From positions 186,001-250,000 of the forward strand of contig CAJNOL010000097.1 of assembly GCA_905250125.1 (NCBI GenBank): DNA of 64,000 bases, given 5' to 3'. This DNA comes from Rotaria sordida (Eukaryota; Rotifera; Eurotatoria; Philodinida; Philodinidae). A program made the translations under genes and the position numbers. A model generated the notes under the pieces. That model was not told the origin of the DNA. It searched no databases and saw only the letters and a program-made list of their open reading frames with translations. Below, in pieces: positions 49,572 through 61,324 of this stretch (the first letter of the stretch is position 1; each line of letters begins with the position of its first letter).

Positions 49572-49764
49572 GGCATATGTCATTGATCATCACTCTCATC
49601 AGGTCATTCATATTGAGTTTATATCTTTAATGGGAAAGAAACAATATAATTGATTTTTTTTTAAATAACATAGTTTGAAATAGGTTACTGAATAAGTTTA
49701 TCAAGTAATATTCGTGTTTTCATTAATAATGATTGATGTTGAGTCTAATTTATCATTGATTCTA

Positions 49765-49828
49765 TTTATTGAACATATCTTGTTATTGATTTATTGAAAT
49801 AAATCAATAACAAGGTATGTTCAATAAA
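49765..49828. repeat. Perfect-type hairpin, 29 bp stem
   Basis: TTTATTGAACATATCTTG and its near-exact complement flank a 6-nt loop (TTGAAA). It may be transcribed as a hairpin. It lies 5' of the USO1 gene and only 28 bp before a second hairpin. Confidence 0.8.
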
Positions 49829-49856
49829 CAATTGTTTTTGAAAAGAAAACAGCATC

Positions 49857-49934
49857 ATATATGTCAAACTTAAAACTTGAATTCAATTGAAGAATAATTG
49901 TTCAATTGAATTCAAGTTTCAAGTTTGACATATA
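49857..49934. repeat. Second hairpin, about 34 bp stem
   Basis: TATATGTCAAACTTAAAACT pairs with AGTTTCAAGTTTGACATATA, continuing into GAATTCAATTG against CAATTGAATTC; loop about 8 nt. One mismatch seen. Purpose unknown. Confidence 0.8.
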
Positions 49935-50569
49935 TAATGAATAATATGAAATTAAAGGAAAGAAGTCTATTAAACTGAACAACGAAGCATAACTTTTTCA
50001 ATGAGGATTATGGTCAACAAGAGAATATTAATCAAGAATTTCTTTTTTATGAGCAAAATAAAGTCATTATATCATCCACTTCGTTCCAGTATCCAATTTT
50101 TCCTCTTGTTTGCCTAATTAAAAGTTTACACAATGACAAATAACTGTTTGTTAGTGACATCGTTTAATCTATATTTCTATCGGTCAAACAAATAAATCAT
50201 TGTTAGTATGATGATGACACATGACACATTGGTAATTGCATGCACGTATAAATCTGATATGATTAGTGAAACTTGATTTTCTATTTTAATAAAAACAGAA
50301 AACTCTAATTGAGTATTATCAGTAAAACAGAATGACCTTCCGCCACCGTCATTCTCTTTTGTCATCTGCAATATCATTAATAACAACAAATAATAATAAT
50401 GACACAATCGATAAAGAAACAGTAAGATAATAAAAATTTTCATTTATATTCTTCTTTTATGTCAGTTAATAAGGACAGAATTCTTAGCATTTTGCTTGCA
50501 AAAATAAATTATGATCAATAAACATCAAATATGTCTTTTCATTTTTCACGATTATCTCTATATTTATAG
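49935..50569. other. Region expected to hold the first USO1 exon
   Basis: No exon for the USO1 N-terminus could be identified. The frame at 50177-50443 is on the other strand and not recognisable. Confidence 0.35.
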
Positions 50570-53500
50570 ATCCAATGTCTTTGTAATCGTTTGCAATCAG
50601 CTACACAGTTCGAAGATCGACGAGATGCTGTGTTTGGTCTTAAATTGTTTTCTAAAGTTAGTAAAAAAAAAAAGATTTTCACTTCTCAAGTATATTTCTA
50701 TTTGGAAACCTAATAGAAATGTAAACTTGAAGTTGGAAGAAAAAGTATGAAAATATTAGCAAATATTTTACAAGATGATCGAACTCATTCAAATCTTATT
50801 CAATTGACACTTGAAACATTAACCAATGTAGTTACATATGATGTTGATAGTGATGAAGGTATATGTTATTATTTGTGGTCTATTGTTTTCTTTTCATATA
50901 CTTGTTTGTTTTCTAGAACAATCAGACTTATCAGAAGATATTATTGTTGAATTAACAGGTAGAATTTTTTTTTGATTACAAAAAAGAAAAATAAATGAAA
51001 AAGTTTGTTTTTACAGAAAAATATATCGAAAGTGAAGAAAATGTTTATGCAGTTCTTGAATGTATTACAGTAAGAGTTTTTTGATAGTTCAAAGATTTTT
51101 ATAATTGAAAGAAAAATTTTAGAAAAGTGATGTAAATGTTCGTCGTGCAGCTATTCAATTTCTTACTGCACTTCTTAGAAATTGTACAGAACAAGTACAA
51201 AATATTATTTTAAAAAAAAGACGTGAAGGTTTTTTAAAATTAATGAATCTTTTAGACGATAAACGTGAAGATATTCAAAGTGATGTAATTATTTTACTTA
51301 ACTAAAGAAAATCTTTATTTAATGCATTAATTAGACATTACTTCTCTTTCAAATCTTAATTCGTTCTCATTCGAATATCCAACGACTCTTTGTACTTGAA
51401 CATGGTTTTCAACGTTTGTCTGAAATTCTTGTTGATAGATATGGTACTGATGGTGGTAAATTAATAATCTTTTCTACATAAATTCAATTTTTAATATCTA
51501 TTAAAAATAGATGTTATTGTCGAAGATTATTTATCGTTTCTATTGAGTTTATTCGAATATAATCAATTAGCGCAGAGTTGTTTTCGTAAATTCTCTCAAA
51601 TTGTGGATTTATTTGGATTTTTTCAATCTGTTTTAACCGGCGAAAAATGTTGGTCGACACAAAAAGTAAAAAATGTTCATCTTTTTTTACAAGTAAGCAA
51701 TTTTTAAAAAATGACGTCTATTAACAATTCTAAATATTCTTTTTTTTATTTCATGTATGTTAAGATAATTCGAACACTTGTATCACCAACAAATTCTATG
51801 GAAAATATTGTTGCATGTCAACATATAATAGAGAAATGGGGTAAGAGAAGAATGAAAAGAAAGTAATCAATGGAGTTCATAAGCGATGAAAATATCCCAT
51901 ATGAATAGATTTTAGCACTATCGTTTCATTGAGTCTTGAGTAGAGAATATTAATAACAAAAACATGACAAGATTTCATCTTCCAGAATGAAAAAGAATGC
52001 TTCCATTGTATACTTGACTTAGGCTGTTGCTGAGACCTGCGGAGTCAACTTTTTTGACTCCAAAAAATTCCCTTTTCGTGACTCCCACTCAGACTCCGAG
52101 ACTTTTTTTCTTGACTTCGATTCCGACTCTGAAAAACTCTGAAATTTTTCAATAATGTCTTTTGAAGATCAAATATTCCAAACTGATGAGGGTGCATTTA
52201 ACGTCCCAAAGATACATGCTTCTTACGCATAAAAACTCATTTATTGAAAAAACAGCGACGTTATAAGTAAAAACATGCCTAAACTGTCTTTTTCGAAGAG
52301 AGTATTTGTTCAAAGGTTCACAAAACTTACATCTTTACTCTTAAAAACGTATTCTTTTTACCGATTCTACCTGCCTGTGATATTCTTGGTCTAAACAACT
52401 AAGAATCGATGATAAAGGAAGCTGTAGTACTTTGAACGACATTGACACCTTTTGGATCTAATATCGTTAAGTTATCATTTTATTCGATCATCCAAGCATT
52501 GAAACGGAAAGATGATTGATTCATTTTTCTACCTGACAGTTTCTCATTGATTTCTGAATGACCCCTAAAAGTGAGAGGTGGTGTTACTCCCTTTCCCCTG
52601 ATCCAAAGTTTTCATACCACAAAAATGAGAGCACTTTTTGCCAAAATTTTATCCCCCCCCCCCTCCCCCATCTCTAAAAACAATCGACAACCCTGGGCTG
52701 CTGACATAATAAGTTCTATCTACCAGCTAAAGATGAAGCTGAACGGACTTTATCAGTTAGGAGACTTCTCTCGCAACCGATTGACGACTTGACAATGTTT
52801 TGAAGAAATGGACGCTTTTCATTGATAAATCAAAAATAATCACCTCCTTTTATATTCACTTTTAGTGTAACGCTTTTTACATCTTTTTTTCAAAGGTATA
52901 TTACATTGTTTATGTGGCGTACTCACACTTACCACTGTTCCTACTGATGTCTTAGCTGAAGTAAGTTTAGCTTCATTATTTCAATCAATGTATTTTCCTA
53001 TATTTGTAGATTATTAATACAATTGGTGATATTATTCGTGGTAATACTGAAAATCAACGTGTTCTTGGTCCTATTAAGAAGACTTTTGTTAAAGTTCATA
53101 AGTTAGTAACTGTTGGAATATTTTTAATTTTTTAAAATGATTATATTTCTTTTAGACCAACATTATTCAATCTCATATATACAATGGTGGCTGATAAAAA
53201 AAAATTATTTCAACTTCGAATATCAATACTTTATTGTCTACAATGTTATTTATATAAAAATGATTTTGGAAAATTAATGATTATTCAGACACTTTTACCT
53301 CAAACAGAAAATGGTTAATTAGATTTTTTTCGAAAGAGAAAAAGCTCATTGTTTTCATTTCATTTAGCTGCTAACCAGACTACATTAGGTCATCTATTAA
53401 TCAGCGGTTATTTAAGTAATGATAATGTTGCATCATGGTGTTCCGGTATTGCACTTGCACATTTAATTAATAGTAATCTAGAGTATAAGCATGAATTGCT

Positions 53501-55978
53501 GAAAGTGGTAATAGCAGTTAATCAATCACAAACAAATATTAAAACATTAATGGAAATATCAATTGATTTATTACAAAATGTAAACTGAACAGAATCATTT
53601 CTTTTTCTAGATTTTATATTTTGTTTCTTTTATTATAAATAGCTATCGTCTTCATTTCACAAACGTATTGCTACACTGATTTTCTTATGTACATGGTTAT
53701 CAAATTGTTCATTAGCAGTACAAGCATTAATTTCAATTGAAAATAGCATCTCATATGTACGTAAAAGGACGAAAGCACATTAGAGACCTGCGAGTTCACG
53801 TTTTTTTGAACCTGGACCCGACGAAAATGAAACTTCCAGACCCGAACCTGATCCGCACTCGGTAGATTCAGACTCGGATCTGATCGGGTCCAGATCCGAG
53901 CTGTTTCCAATGGCATTTGACACTTTTTATGTATACAATCTAGTCAAGCAAGAAGATTTTAGCCATTTATCGCTTGATTTCATTAAAAAGATCGCTATAA
54001 AATTATTTCTTGTTATCTTTCCTCATGTAGTTCTATTCACATTCGAAATTAAATACAAATCGGATCTGATGCTAAATCTGAGTATGGACCCGGACCCAAC
54101 AGAAAAGAAAGTTGGAACCCAGCTCGGATCCTTGTCTGGAAAGACGCAGGTCTCTAAGGCACATACGAGCAATTTTTTAGGCCATCGTCAGTTACTCTTC
54201 ATTCATCACTTATGTCATGTAGAATTTTACGTAGAATCGTTTGGTAAAAAACACTGACATTCACTTTTGTAGCATATATAAATGATTCACATATAAAAGG
54301 AGGAATTTTGTAAATTTTCCCATATTAAGACGCTTCGAACTGAAAAGTATGTTCATGGATTAGATGTTCTTTAATCCATGTCTGATAAAATCTCAGCTCA
54401 AACGGTTGACGTGTTATTAAGTATTGGATGAAATATTAATCCAAACAAATAGGAGAATCATTTAGTAATACTATTATTATTGTTGACTTCTGATCATTGT
54501 TTCTTTATATTTCTTGAAAGAGAAATAACAGTACGGAATGTTTATTGATTCTGAAATTTCAAAGAAAGGGCTGCAATGTTATATATGTGAGATCTCAATC
54601 CCGTTTGTGTTTATTGATGTATATCCTCACCTCTGTTCGTAACAACATAACAGCTATATATAGAACGACAACATGAAGTAAAAGTCAAATGTTGGACAAT
54701 CTCATAGATGATGAGGAGAAAATCCATACAACAAGGTGAACATTGAAGAGGAAAAGAAAAAAGATCCGTCATATACATATACAGAAACGGAAAAGATCTA
54801 CCACACACATATAGTAAGAAAAGGAAGAATCTATAATGAACAATTAGTGAAAAGAAGAGAACAATCTTGTGAACGACTGAGAGGCTCCTTATGATCGCAT
54901 TTAAAGAAGCTGCAGATCATAACAATACAATTGCAAACTATTTTAGAGGTAGACTTTGGCACATACAGGGTGTCTCATAAATAGCACTATGATAAAAATT
55001 TAACAATACTAGACAATTTTTAAATTTTTATCGTAGTACTATTTATGAGACACCCTATAAAAGCGCTTGACTTTTGTTTAGACATCATTTTACCAATATT
55101 TCGCCAATTTTAATCAGAAAAAGTAGGATTTGTATCAAAACCAATAATATATTTGAAGTCAGGATTAAAAACTGAATAGAATAATATATGTTTCAGAAAT
55201 TTTCATCGCCTTTCTTTTTCTTCGAAAACCTCGACTAGGGAGTGTTCTCAACATTCTCTCTCAAAATATGAATTTTATTAAAATATGCTTTTTATTTTTC
55301 AGTTACTTGTCTTTTTGGTTCTTAGTCACATATTGACAAGCTCATATTTACAAAGTTCATCTTTTTATATGCGAATCATCTATATATGCTGGAAAACGTG
55401 AATGTCAGTATTTTGTTCCCAAACGATTCTACATGACATAAGTGATGAGTGAAGGAATACTAACAATGATTCAAAATCGCTCTTACGGACTTTTATCCTT
55501 TTTCATAAAAAGAATTTGTTTTTTAAATTGTCTTGTTTTCAAGCTTATTTCACAAATATGTATTGAATCAAGTACAAATGAACGTGAACTTTTGATTCAA
55601 TCATTATGTTCATTTGCATTAGGCTTATGTTTACTTCCTAGTAATAATAATCCGATACAATCATATTCTACGTAAGAAAACTATTTTCTAAAAATTTATT
55701 TGAGTTTTTATTTTTATTTTTCTAGTGAATCATTCAAACAATTAATAAACAAACGAATTGGTATTAATTTATTTCAAGAAAAACTAAGAATAATATCAAA
55801 ATCTGAATTTTATATAAAAGCTTTAGAAAAACCACAATTAAAATTCTTAGTATCAAATGAGATGATATTTGATCATGAATTTGCTCATTTATATGAAACT
55901 CTTCAAAGTTCTATATCAAATATATTAATCAAACAAGAGATAATTTCAACAGATAATTCATTTATTGTTCCAACATGA
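50570..55978 (+). CDS. USO1: USO1/p115 vesicle-tethering factor, head domain
   Basis: Tether for COPII and Golgi vesicles; the head is an armadillo-repeat domain that binds Rab1 and golgins. Fifteen exons: 50570-50656, 50717-50858, 50917-50958, 51017-51069, 51123-51284, 51335-51455, 51511-51692, 51765-51840, 52896-52960, 53010-53101, 53156-53313, 53368-53579, 53643-53756, 55544-55671 and 55726-55978. They total 1887 nt (628 residues plus stop). Landmarks in p115 order are FEDRRDAVFGLK, REGFLKLMNLLDDKRED, STQKVKNVHLFLQ, RTLVSPTNS, ISGYLSNDNVASWCSGIALA, LIFLCTWLSNC, INKRIGINLFQEKLRIISK and SNEMIFDHEF. The ATG exon, about 20 residues in human p115, was not found. After MIFDHEF the frame stops at TGA 55976-55978. 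The long coiled coil and acidic tail of p115 are therefore absent or lost. Two introns (51841-52895 and 53757-55543) hold repeats. Confidence 0.92.
51841..52895. other. Long USO1 intron with GACTC-rich patch
   Basis: At 52029-52143, after GAGACCTGCGG, short variants of GACTC/GACTCC repeat many times. A C-rich run (about 52651-52669) could form G-rich structures on the other strand. No gene. Confidence 0.5.
53780..54157. mobile_element. Small element with TTAGAGACCTGCG ends
   Basis: TTAGAGACCTGCG at 53780 is repeated inverted as CGCAGGTCTCTAA at 54145-54157. Near each end it carries degenerate ACCCGA/CGGATC words, which raise local GC. A similar GAGACCTGCG start precedes the GACTC-rich patch at 52029. 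It lies in a USO1 intron, and its long frame at 53910-54257 is chance. Confidence 0.65.
54967..55056. mobile_element. 90 bp miniature inverted-repeat element
   Basis: AGGGTGTCTCATAAATAG pairs with CTATTTATGAGACACCCT. The arms are about 38 bp with a short centre. Flanking TAC...ATA suggests a TA target, as for Tc1/mariner miniatures. It lies in the same USO1 intron as the element at 53780-54157. Confidence 0.8.
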
Positions 55979-56625
55979 ATTAGTTCTGATGATCAACAAG
56001 TATCAATAATGATGACACATGAGAATGATTTAATTCAACAATAGAATATACAAATAAATATATAAAAAGAAAAACAATGAATAGAAGAACATCATATAAA
56101 TAAAAAGAAAATTTTTGGTTTAGAAGAACAATAAAAGAATATCCAAAATGGAGATACTTTACTAAACAAATGATACAAACATGATTTGTTTTAAAAGCAA
56201 AAAATGTTTAAAAAAACTTATCTTTTTAAATTTGCATTTTTTTTTAAATTTCTGTTCAGAATGCTTATCTTCTATGTATTTCGCAGCAATATTCCAATCT
56301 AGTGCAATCTTATTCTTATGATTTGTGTTGATCATACGAAATCATTTTGTTTTAGATGTGTACCTTTTCATTCTTTTCAACTCGTGTTGTTTTTTTTCTC
56401 ATCTTCTTGTATGTCTAGTCGTATTTTGTACATATAAAAAGAAATATATCTACGTTACTATTCTGTATATGTTGTTTATACGGTATTTTTAAGAATAATA
56501 AATATATAAAATAATATTAAACTTTAAAATTAACGTAGATAAAGTTGCTAACGGATTTGCAATTTTGATGAAAATATTTTTCTACAGATCTGTGGCAAAC
56601 AGAGCACAGGATAAAGAATATTTTA
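55979..56625. other. USO1 3' flank with relic-like frame
   Basis: The USO1 frame continues past the TGA for 20 codons (SSDDQQVSIMMTHENDLIQQ) to a TAG. Further short Glu/Lys/Gln-rich pieces follow with more stops. That composition is like the lost coiled coil or acidic tail of p115. Alternatively it is simply a 3' UTR; AATAAA-like words occur near 56040-56090 and 56500. Confidence 0.45.
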
Positions 56626-58452
56626 ACGTAGGATATCTTGGACCTGGATTCGAGTATTTCGCAACTGGATTTGCCTATAGGTTATACCATATAGTGAAAA
56701 GGCTATACCAAGATAGAACTCGACGAGCCCTATCCAATGAACACCTTCTCGACTCGGTTTGATGCTTGAATTCTCACCAAAACGGCAAATCCTGGCCGAA
56801 ATCCGGATTTTCGCGATATTTCGCAACTGAATTCGCAAATAGGTTATACCAAAACGAAAAAATGGTATACCAAGATAGAACTCGACGAGCTCTATCGAAT
56901 GGACATCTTTTCGGCTCGATTCAATGCTTGGATCGCCTTAGAAAGGGCAAATCCTGGCCGAAATCTGGTTTTTCCTGTATTTTGCACCTGGATTCGTCTA
57001 GAGGTTATACCAAAATGAGAAAATGGTATACCAAGATAGAAAGCGATGAGCTCTATCGAATAGACACCTTTTCAGCTCGATCTGATGCTTAGATCCCCTC
57101 AGAAAGGGCAAATCCTGGCCGAAATCCGGATTTTTGGGCGATATTTCGCAACTGGATTTGCCTATAGGTTACACCAAGCCAAGAAAACGGTATACCAAGA
57201 TAGAAATCGATGAGCTCTATCGAATGAACATCGTTCCGGCTCCATTTAATGCTTGGATCCGCTCTGAAAGGGCGAATCCTGGCGGAAATCCAGGTTTTTC
57301 GTGTATTTTGCACCTGGATTTGTCCACAGGTTATACCAATACGAGACTATGGTAAACTAAGATAGAGTTCGTCGAGTTCTATCTTAGTATACCATAGTCT
57401 CGTATTGGTATAACCTGTAGGCAAATCCAGGCGCAAAATACACGAAAAATCTGGATTTCCGCCAGGATTCGCCCTTTCGGAGCGGATCCAAGCATCAAAT
57501 GGAGCCGAAACAGTGTCCAGTCGATAGAGCTCGTGGAGTTCTATCTTGGTATACAGTTTTCTCGTTTTGGTATAATGCATAGGCGAATTTAGGTGCGAAA
57601 TACCGCGAAAACTCGGATTTAAATCAGGATTTCCGTTTCAGAGGGGATCCAAGCATCAAATGGAGTCGAAAAGGTATCCATTGGGTAGAGCTCGTCGAGT
57701 TCTATGTTGATATACCATTTTCTCGTTTTGGTATAACCTATAGGCAAATCCAGTTGCGAAATATCGCCCAAAAATCCGGATTTCGGCCAGGATTTGCCCT
57801 TTTGGAGGGCATCCAAGCGTCAGATCGAGCCGAAAAGGCGTCTATTCAATAGAGCTCATTGCTTTCTATCTTGGTATACCATTTTCTCATTTTGGTATAA
57901 CCTCTAGACGAATCCAGGTGCAAAATACAGGAAAAATCAGATTTCGGCCAGAATTTGCCCTTTCTAAGGCGATACAAGCATTGAATCGAGTCGAAAAGAT
58001 GTCCATTCGATAGAGCTCGTCGAGTTCTATCTTGGTATACCATTTCCTCGTTTTGGTGTAACCTATAGGCGAATCCAGTTGCGAAATACCGCGAAAATCC
58101 GGATTTCGGCCAGGATTTGCCGTTTTGGAGAGGATCCAAGCATCAAATCGAGTCGGGAAGGTGTTCATTCGATAGGGCTCGTCGATTTCTATCTTGGTAT
58201 AGTCTTTTCACCATTTGGTATAACCTACAGGCGAATCCAGTTGCACTATACTGAAAATGCTTTTTTTTTTACTTATTTTTTGTCAATATTTCGGGTTTTT
58301 TCCATGAAGCGGGGGTCTTGGAAAAAAAGCTAATAGTGGAATCGATAGATCTCGTCGAGATCTATCTTGGTATAGCCTTTTCACCATTTGGTATAACCTA
58401 CAGGCGAATCCAGTTGCGAAATACTCGAATCCAGGTCTAAGATATCCTACGT
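56626..58452. repeat. Inverted array of about 162 bp satellite units with terminal repeats
   Basis: Eleven copies of a 23 bp near-palindrome of the form GATAGAnCTCGnCGAGnTCTATC start near 56712, 56874, 57035, 57201, 57362, 57523, 57685, 57849, 58009, 58171 and 58343. Spacing is 160-172 bp. Units left of about 57370 read in one orientation and those to the right in the other, with the switch inside the core at 57361-57383. Each unit also holds GGTATACC (self-complementary), AAATCCGGATTT-type palindromes and a GATGCTTGGATCC block. The outer ends match: ACGTAGGATATCTTGG on the left and its complement ending CCTACGT on the right. Frames such as 57846-58139 are by-products. Transposon or satellite status is open. 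Confidence 0.9.
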
Positions 58453-58597
58453 ATCGTCTACTGATTATAAAACAACATGACGACGTCAATGTTCGTTCAT
58501 CCTTCATTGTTCTTATATAGACGGGAAGGAGAAAAGGCAAACATATATATATATATATGTATATAGATTGACATAAATACATTGTATGAGTTAAAAG

Positions 58598-60331
58598 ATG
58601 AACAAATGCTTGAATATACTCGATTTACCCGATGAAATTTTACTTGTTATTTGTAATAAAATGAATATAGTTGATGTTCTTTATTCACTTGTGGATGTTA
58701 ATCAAAGATTTGACCGATTAGTACTTGATCCTCTTATTATTCGTAATCTTAATATGACTATCAGAACTTTTGAATCATTGTATGATCAGACCTTTTCAAT
58801 AGATGATAAAACTCTTTCAAGAATATGTGATAAAATCTTATGTCGAATTTATGATCAAATAAATACTCTTACTGTTGAACAATATTCAGTAGAACGTATT
58901 CTTCATGTTGCTAATTATACTAAACTGTATTCATTATCACTTATTAATTTTGAAGGAGAAATACTTAATCAATATTTAACAGGTATAATATTTAATTAAC
59001 AAAATAATAAATTGGTTAAATGTAAGTTAATAATTATATTTGTTTTTCTTTTAAATTGTAGATGATTCTATTCTTCGTGATTTGCTTAGTAAACAAATAA
59101 CACATCTTAATATTGATATAAAGAATGCAAATAGAGAATCGTTTAAAATTACATCAAAGATTTTTGTTTTAATTTTATCTTTATGTAAAAACTTAATTGA
59201 TTTAAATTTTTGTGATTTATTTTTTGAACGAAAACATTGGAATCGTATTTCTCGTTTAACAGAAACAAGTTTAATGTCTTCAACTTTAACTAAATTAAAA
59301 ATTAATCTTGTAAGTTTTACTGAATGTTTGTTTCTTCTTAATGGAAATTTCGAATGTTTAACAACATTAATTTTTCATGTGGAAACAATTTATCATCCGA
59401 TACGACACATAGATAAAGCAGTATGTAGTCGATTTTGATCATCCTTTCTATAAATTAATCCGATAGATATTTTCAATGTCAATATTATTTCTAGAAAGAA
59501 CTTCCCAAATTAAAATATTTATCATTCATTTCACCTGAATATACACGTGAACATGATACTCTAATTTTTCCATTTATTCGTCGAATGATAAATCTTGAAG
59601 AATTAAAATTATATTTATTAGTAGAAGTAATTGATTTAAATTATATTGATGGTATTCAATTATATGATGAACTTCTTTGTCATATGAAAAAATTAAATAA
59701 CTTTACATTTAATATTCAAACACGTGTCTTTAGATGTAATACTAAAATTAATCTTTCATCAAATGAAGATATTCAACGTAGTTTTATTGAAAGAGAAATA
59801 TATCAACAAAATGCTTCATATATCCATAATTTAAGTAGGATGGAATCAAAATGTCATATTTATTCACTTCCATATCAATTCGAATATTTACTTGAAATCA
59901 ATAATTCTTTTCCAGGAGGCATATTTCATACAGTTCGATATTTGGTAGTTATTGATCAATATCCTTTTGAACATAAATTCTTTCAATTTATCTCTCATAG
60001 TTTACCTTTTCTTGAAATCTTACATATACGAAATGATAAACCACAAAAAGACAAACTATATTCATCTACTGAATTAATTACTTTTCATCATCTTAAACTT
60101 CTTAATCTAAAATTGGCACATGTAAATTATGCTGAACAATTTCTCTTGCAGAAAGTAATTTATCTACCTCATTTATTTAATCTTTACATCAAATATGAAT
60201 CACTTATAATGATAACAAACAATTTTACCATTGATACAACATATTTTAACTTTAGTAGAGTAAAAGATCTTGATCTCGATCAATCATTTCTTCCTTCAGC
60301 AAATTTTCATCAATATTTTCCTTTGTTATAA
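58598..60331 (+). CDS. F-box protein with leucine-rich C-terminal region
   Basis: Putative substrate adaptor of an SCF ubiquitin ligase. Exons 58598-58982, 59062-59420 and 59495-60331 total 1581 nt, or 526 residues. The N-terminal F-box reads ILDLPDEILLVICNKMNIVD followed by LVDVNQRFDRLVLDPL, with the LPDEIL and VNxRFxxL signatures. The rest is a run of Leu/Ile-rich strands (LKYLSFISP, NLEELKLYLL, LKLLNLKLAH) like irregular leucine-rich repeats. Bdelloid genomes carry large families of such F-box genes; this member is intact. The ATG follows a TA-rich stretch at 58541-58565. It is flanked by two arrays of the palindromic satellite (56626-58452 and 60827-61253). Confidence 0.85.
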
Positions 60332-60826
60332 ATTGTTTCAATAAAAAAAAAAATAGTTTGATAAAATTGTATATTTTTTTGTTGATGTTATAATATTACA
60401 AAAGAGAAAGAGATAAATATAGTCATCTCTTTTTTCATATCGATAGAAAACGATTAATTCTGTTTTATATTGAGATATACTATTTTTCAAAACGTTTGTT
60501 TTCATTATTTTTGCAAAACAAAAACATTGAAGATATTCGATTTGATACATGAATGGTTTTGTAAATTGTTGATGCCAATATTTTTCTTCGCTATATAACT
60601 ACACACAAGTATTTATTACTCATTGCTATAGTCTGAACTAGCTGCCTAGTTCGACTTTGAATATAAATGAAAAATTTTGAAAATTCATAAGCATCATAGA
60701 AACAGCAAAAGAAAAAAATCTAATTTATCGCATTTGAATAAATTCTTATTCATTCATGTGTTTTTATATGTTTTGAGTCGAATTCATCGAATAAGAAAAA
60801 TATTGGAAATCATTCACAAATACACG
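60332..60826. other. F-box gene 3' flank
   Basis: No gene. AT-rich 3' flank up to the second satellite array. Confidence 0.4.
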
Positions 60827-61253
60827 TAGGATATCTTGGCTTCCGATTCTAGTATTTCCTGTCTCGACTCGCCCAGAAGCTGGCTCCAGTTAGACCAAGA
60901 TAGGGCTTGACGAGCTCTATCAGATGCACTACTCACTTTTCCGAAATAGTCTCCCCTTTTGAGAAAATAATCCTAAATACTGCAAAAAAAACGTTAAAAC
61001 TAAAGAAAAACCTATTCCAATTCGCTCAGGAGCTGGCTCCAGTTAGACCAACGTTAGATCAAGATAGAACTCGACGAGCTCTATTAATTCCACATATTAC
61101 TCATCAAATTCGAATGTACCATCAATAGGAAAAACGCTAATTAGTCCTTTGTTCGTTATTAAGTTTATGAAAACTCTTCGCGATTCGCTCAGGAGCTGAT
61201 TTTAGTTAGACCAACAATAGACGAAGATAGAACTCGATGAGTTTTATCAGATG
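60827..61253. repeat. Second satellite array, direct, diverged
   Basis: Begins ACGTAGGATATCTTGG, the same start as the array at 56626. Three units contain the core as GATAGGGCTTGACGAGCTCT, GATAGAACTCGACGAGCTCT and GATAGAACTCGATGAGTTTT, near 60900, 61064 and 61229, again about 164 bp apart. Between cores the sequence is unrelated to the first array. It has its own block, CGCTCAGGAGCTGGCTCCAG, followed by GTTAGACCAA. Only the end and the palindromic core are conserved. Confidence 0.75.
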
Positions 61254-61262
61254 CACTAATTA

Positions 61263-61324
61263 GGGTGTGGGTGGATAGTTATTTACTTCATCCGCACCCA
61301 CATCCACACCCATACCCACACCCC
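61263..61324. repeat. Telomere-hexamer hairpin beside the satellite
   Basis: GGGTGTGGGTGGATAG faces CCGCACCCACATCC and ACACCCATACCCACACCCC across a short AT-rich loop. It lies 10 bp beyond the last satellite unit. Confidence 0.7.

Noticed and set aside
53910-54257. 115-codon plus-strand frame in a USO1 intron
   Set aside because: It runs across the end of a small inverted-repeat element and into unique intron; no known domain.
57846-58168. Open frames of 93-97 codons inside the satellite array
   Set aside because: They repeat every 162 bp with the array and appear in several frames and both strands, so they are by-products of the repeat units.
56712-58365. Hammerhead ribozyme in the satellite units
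   Set aside because: I looked for CTGANGA and GAAA cores in a three-stem layout. Words such as CTGATGC occur but the core is not present.
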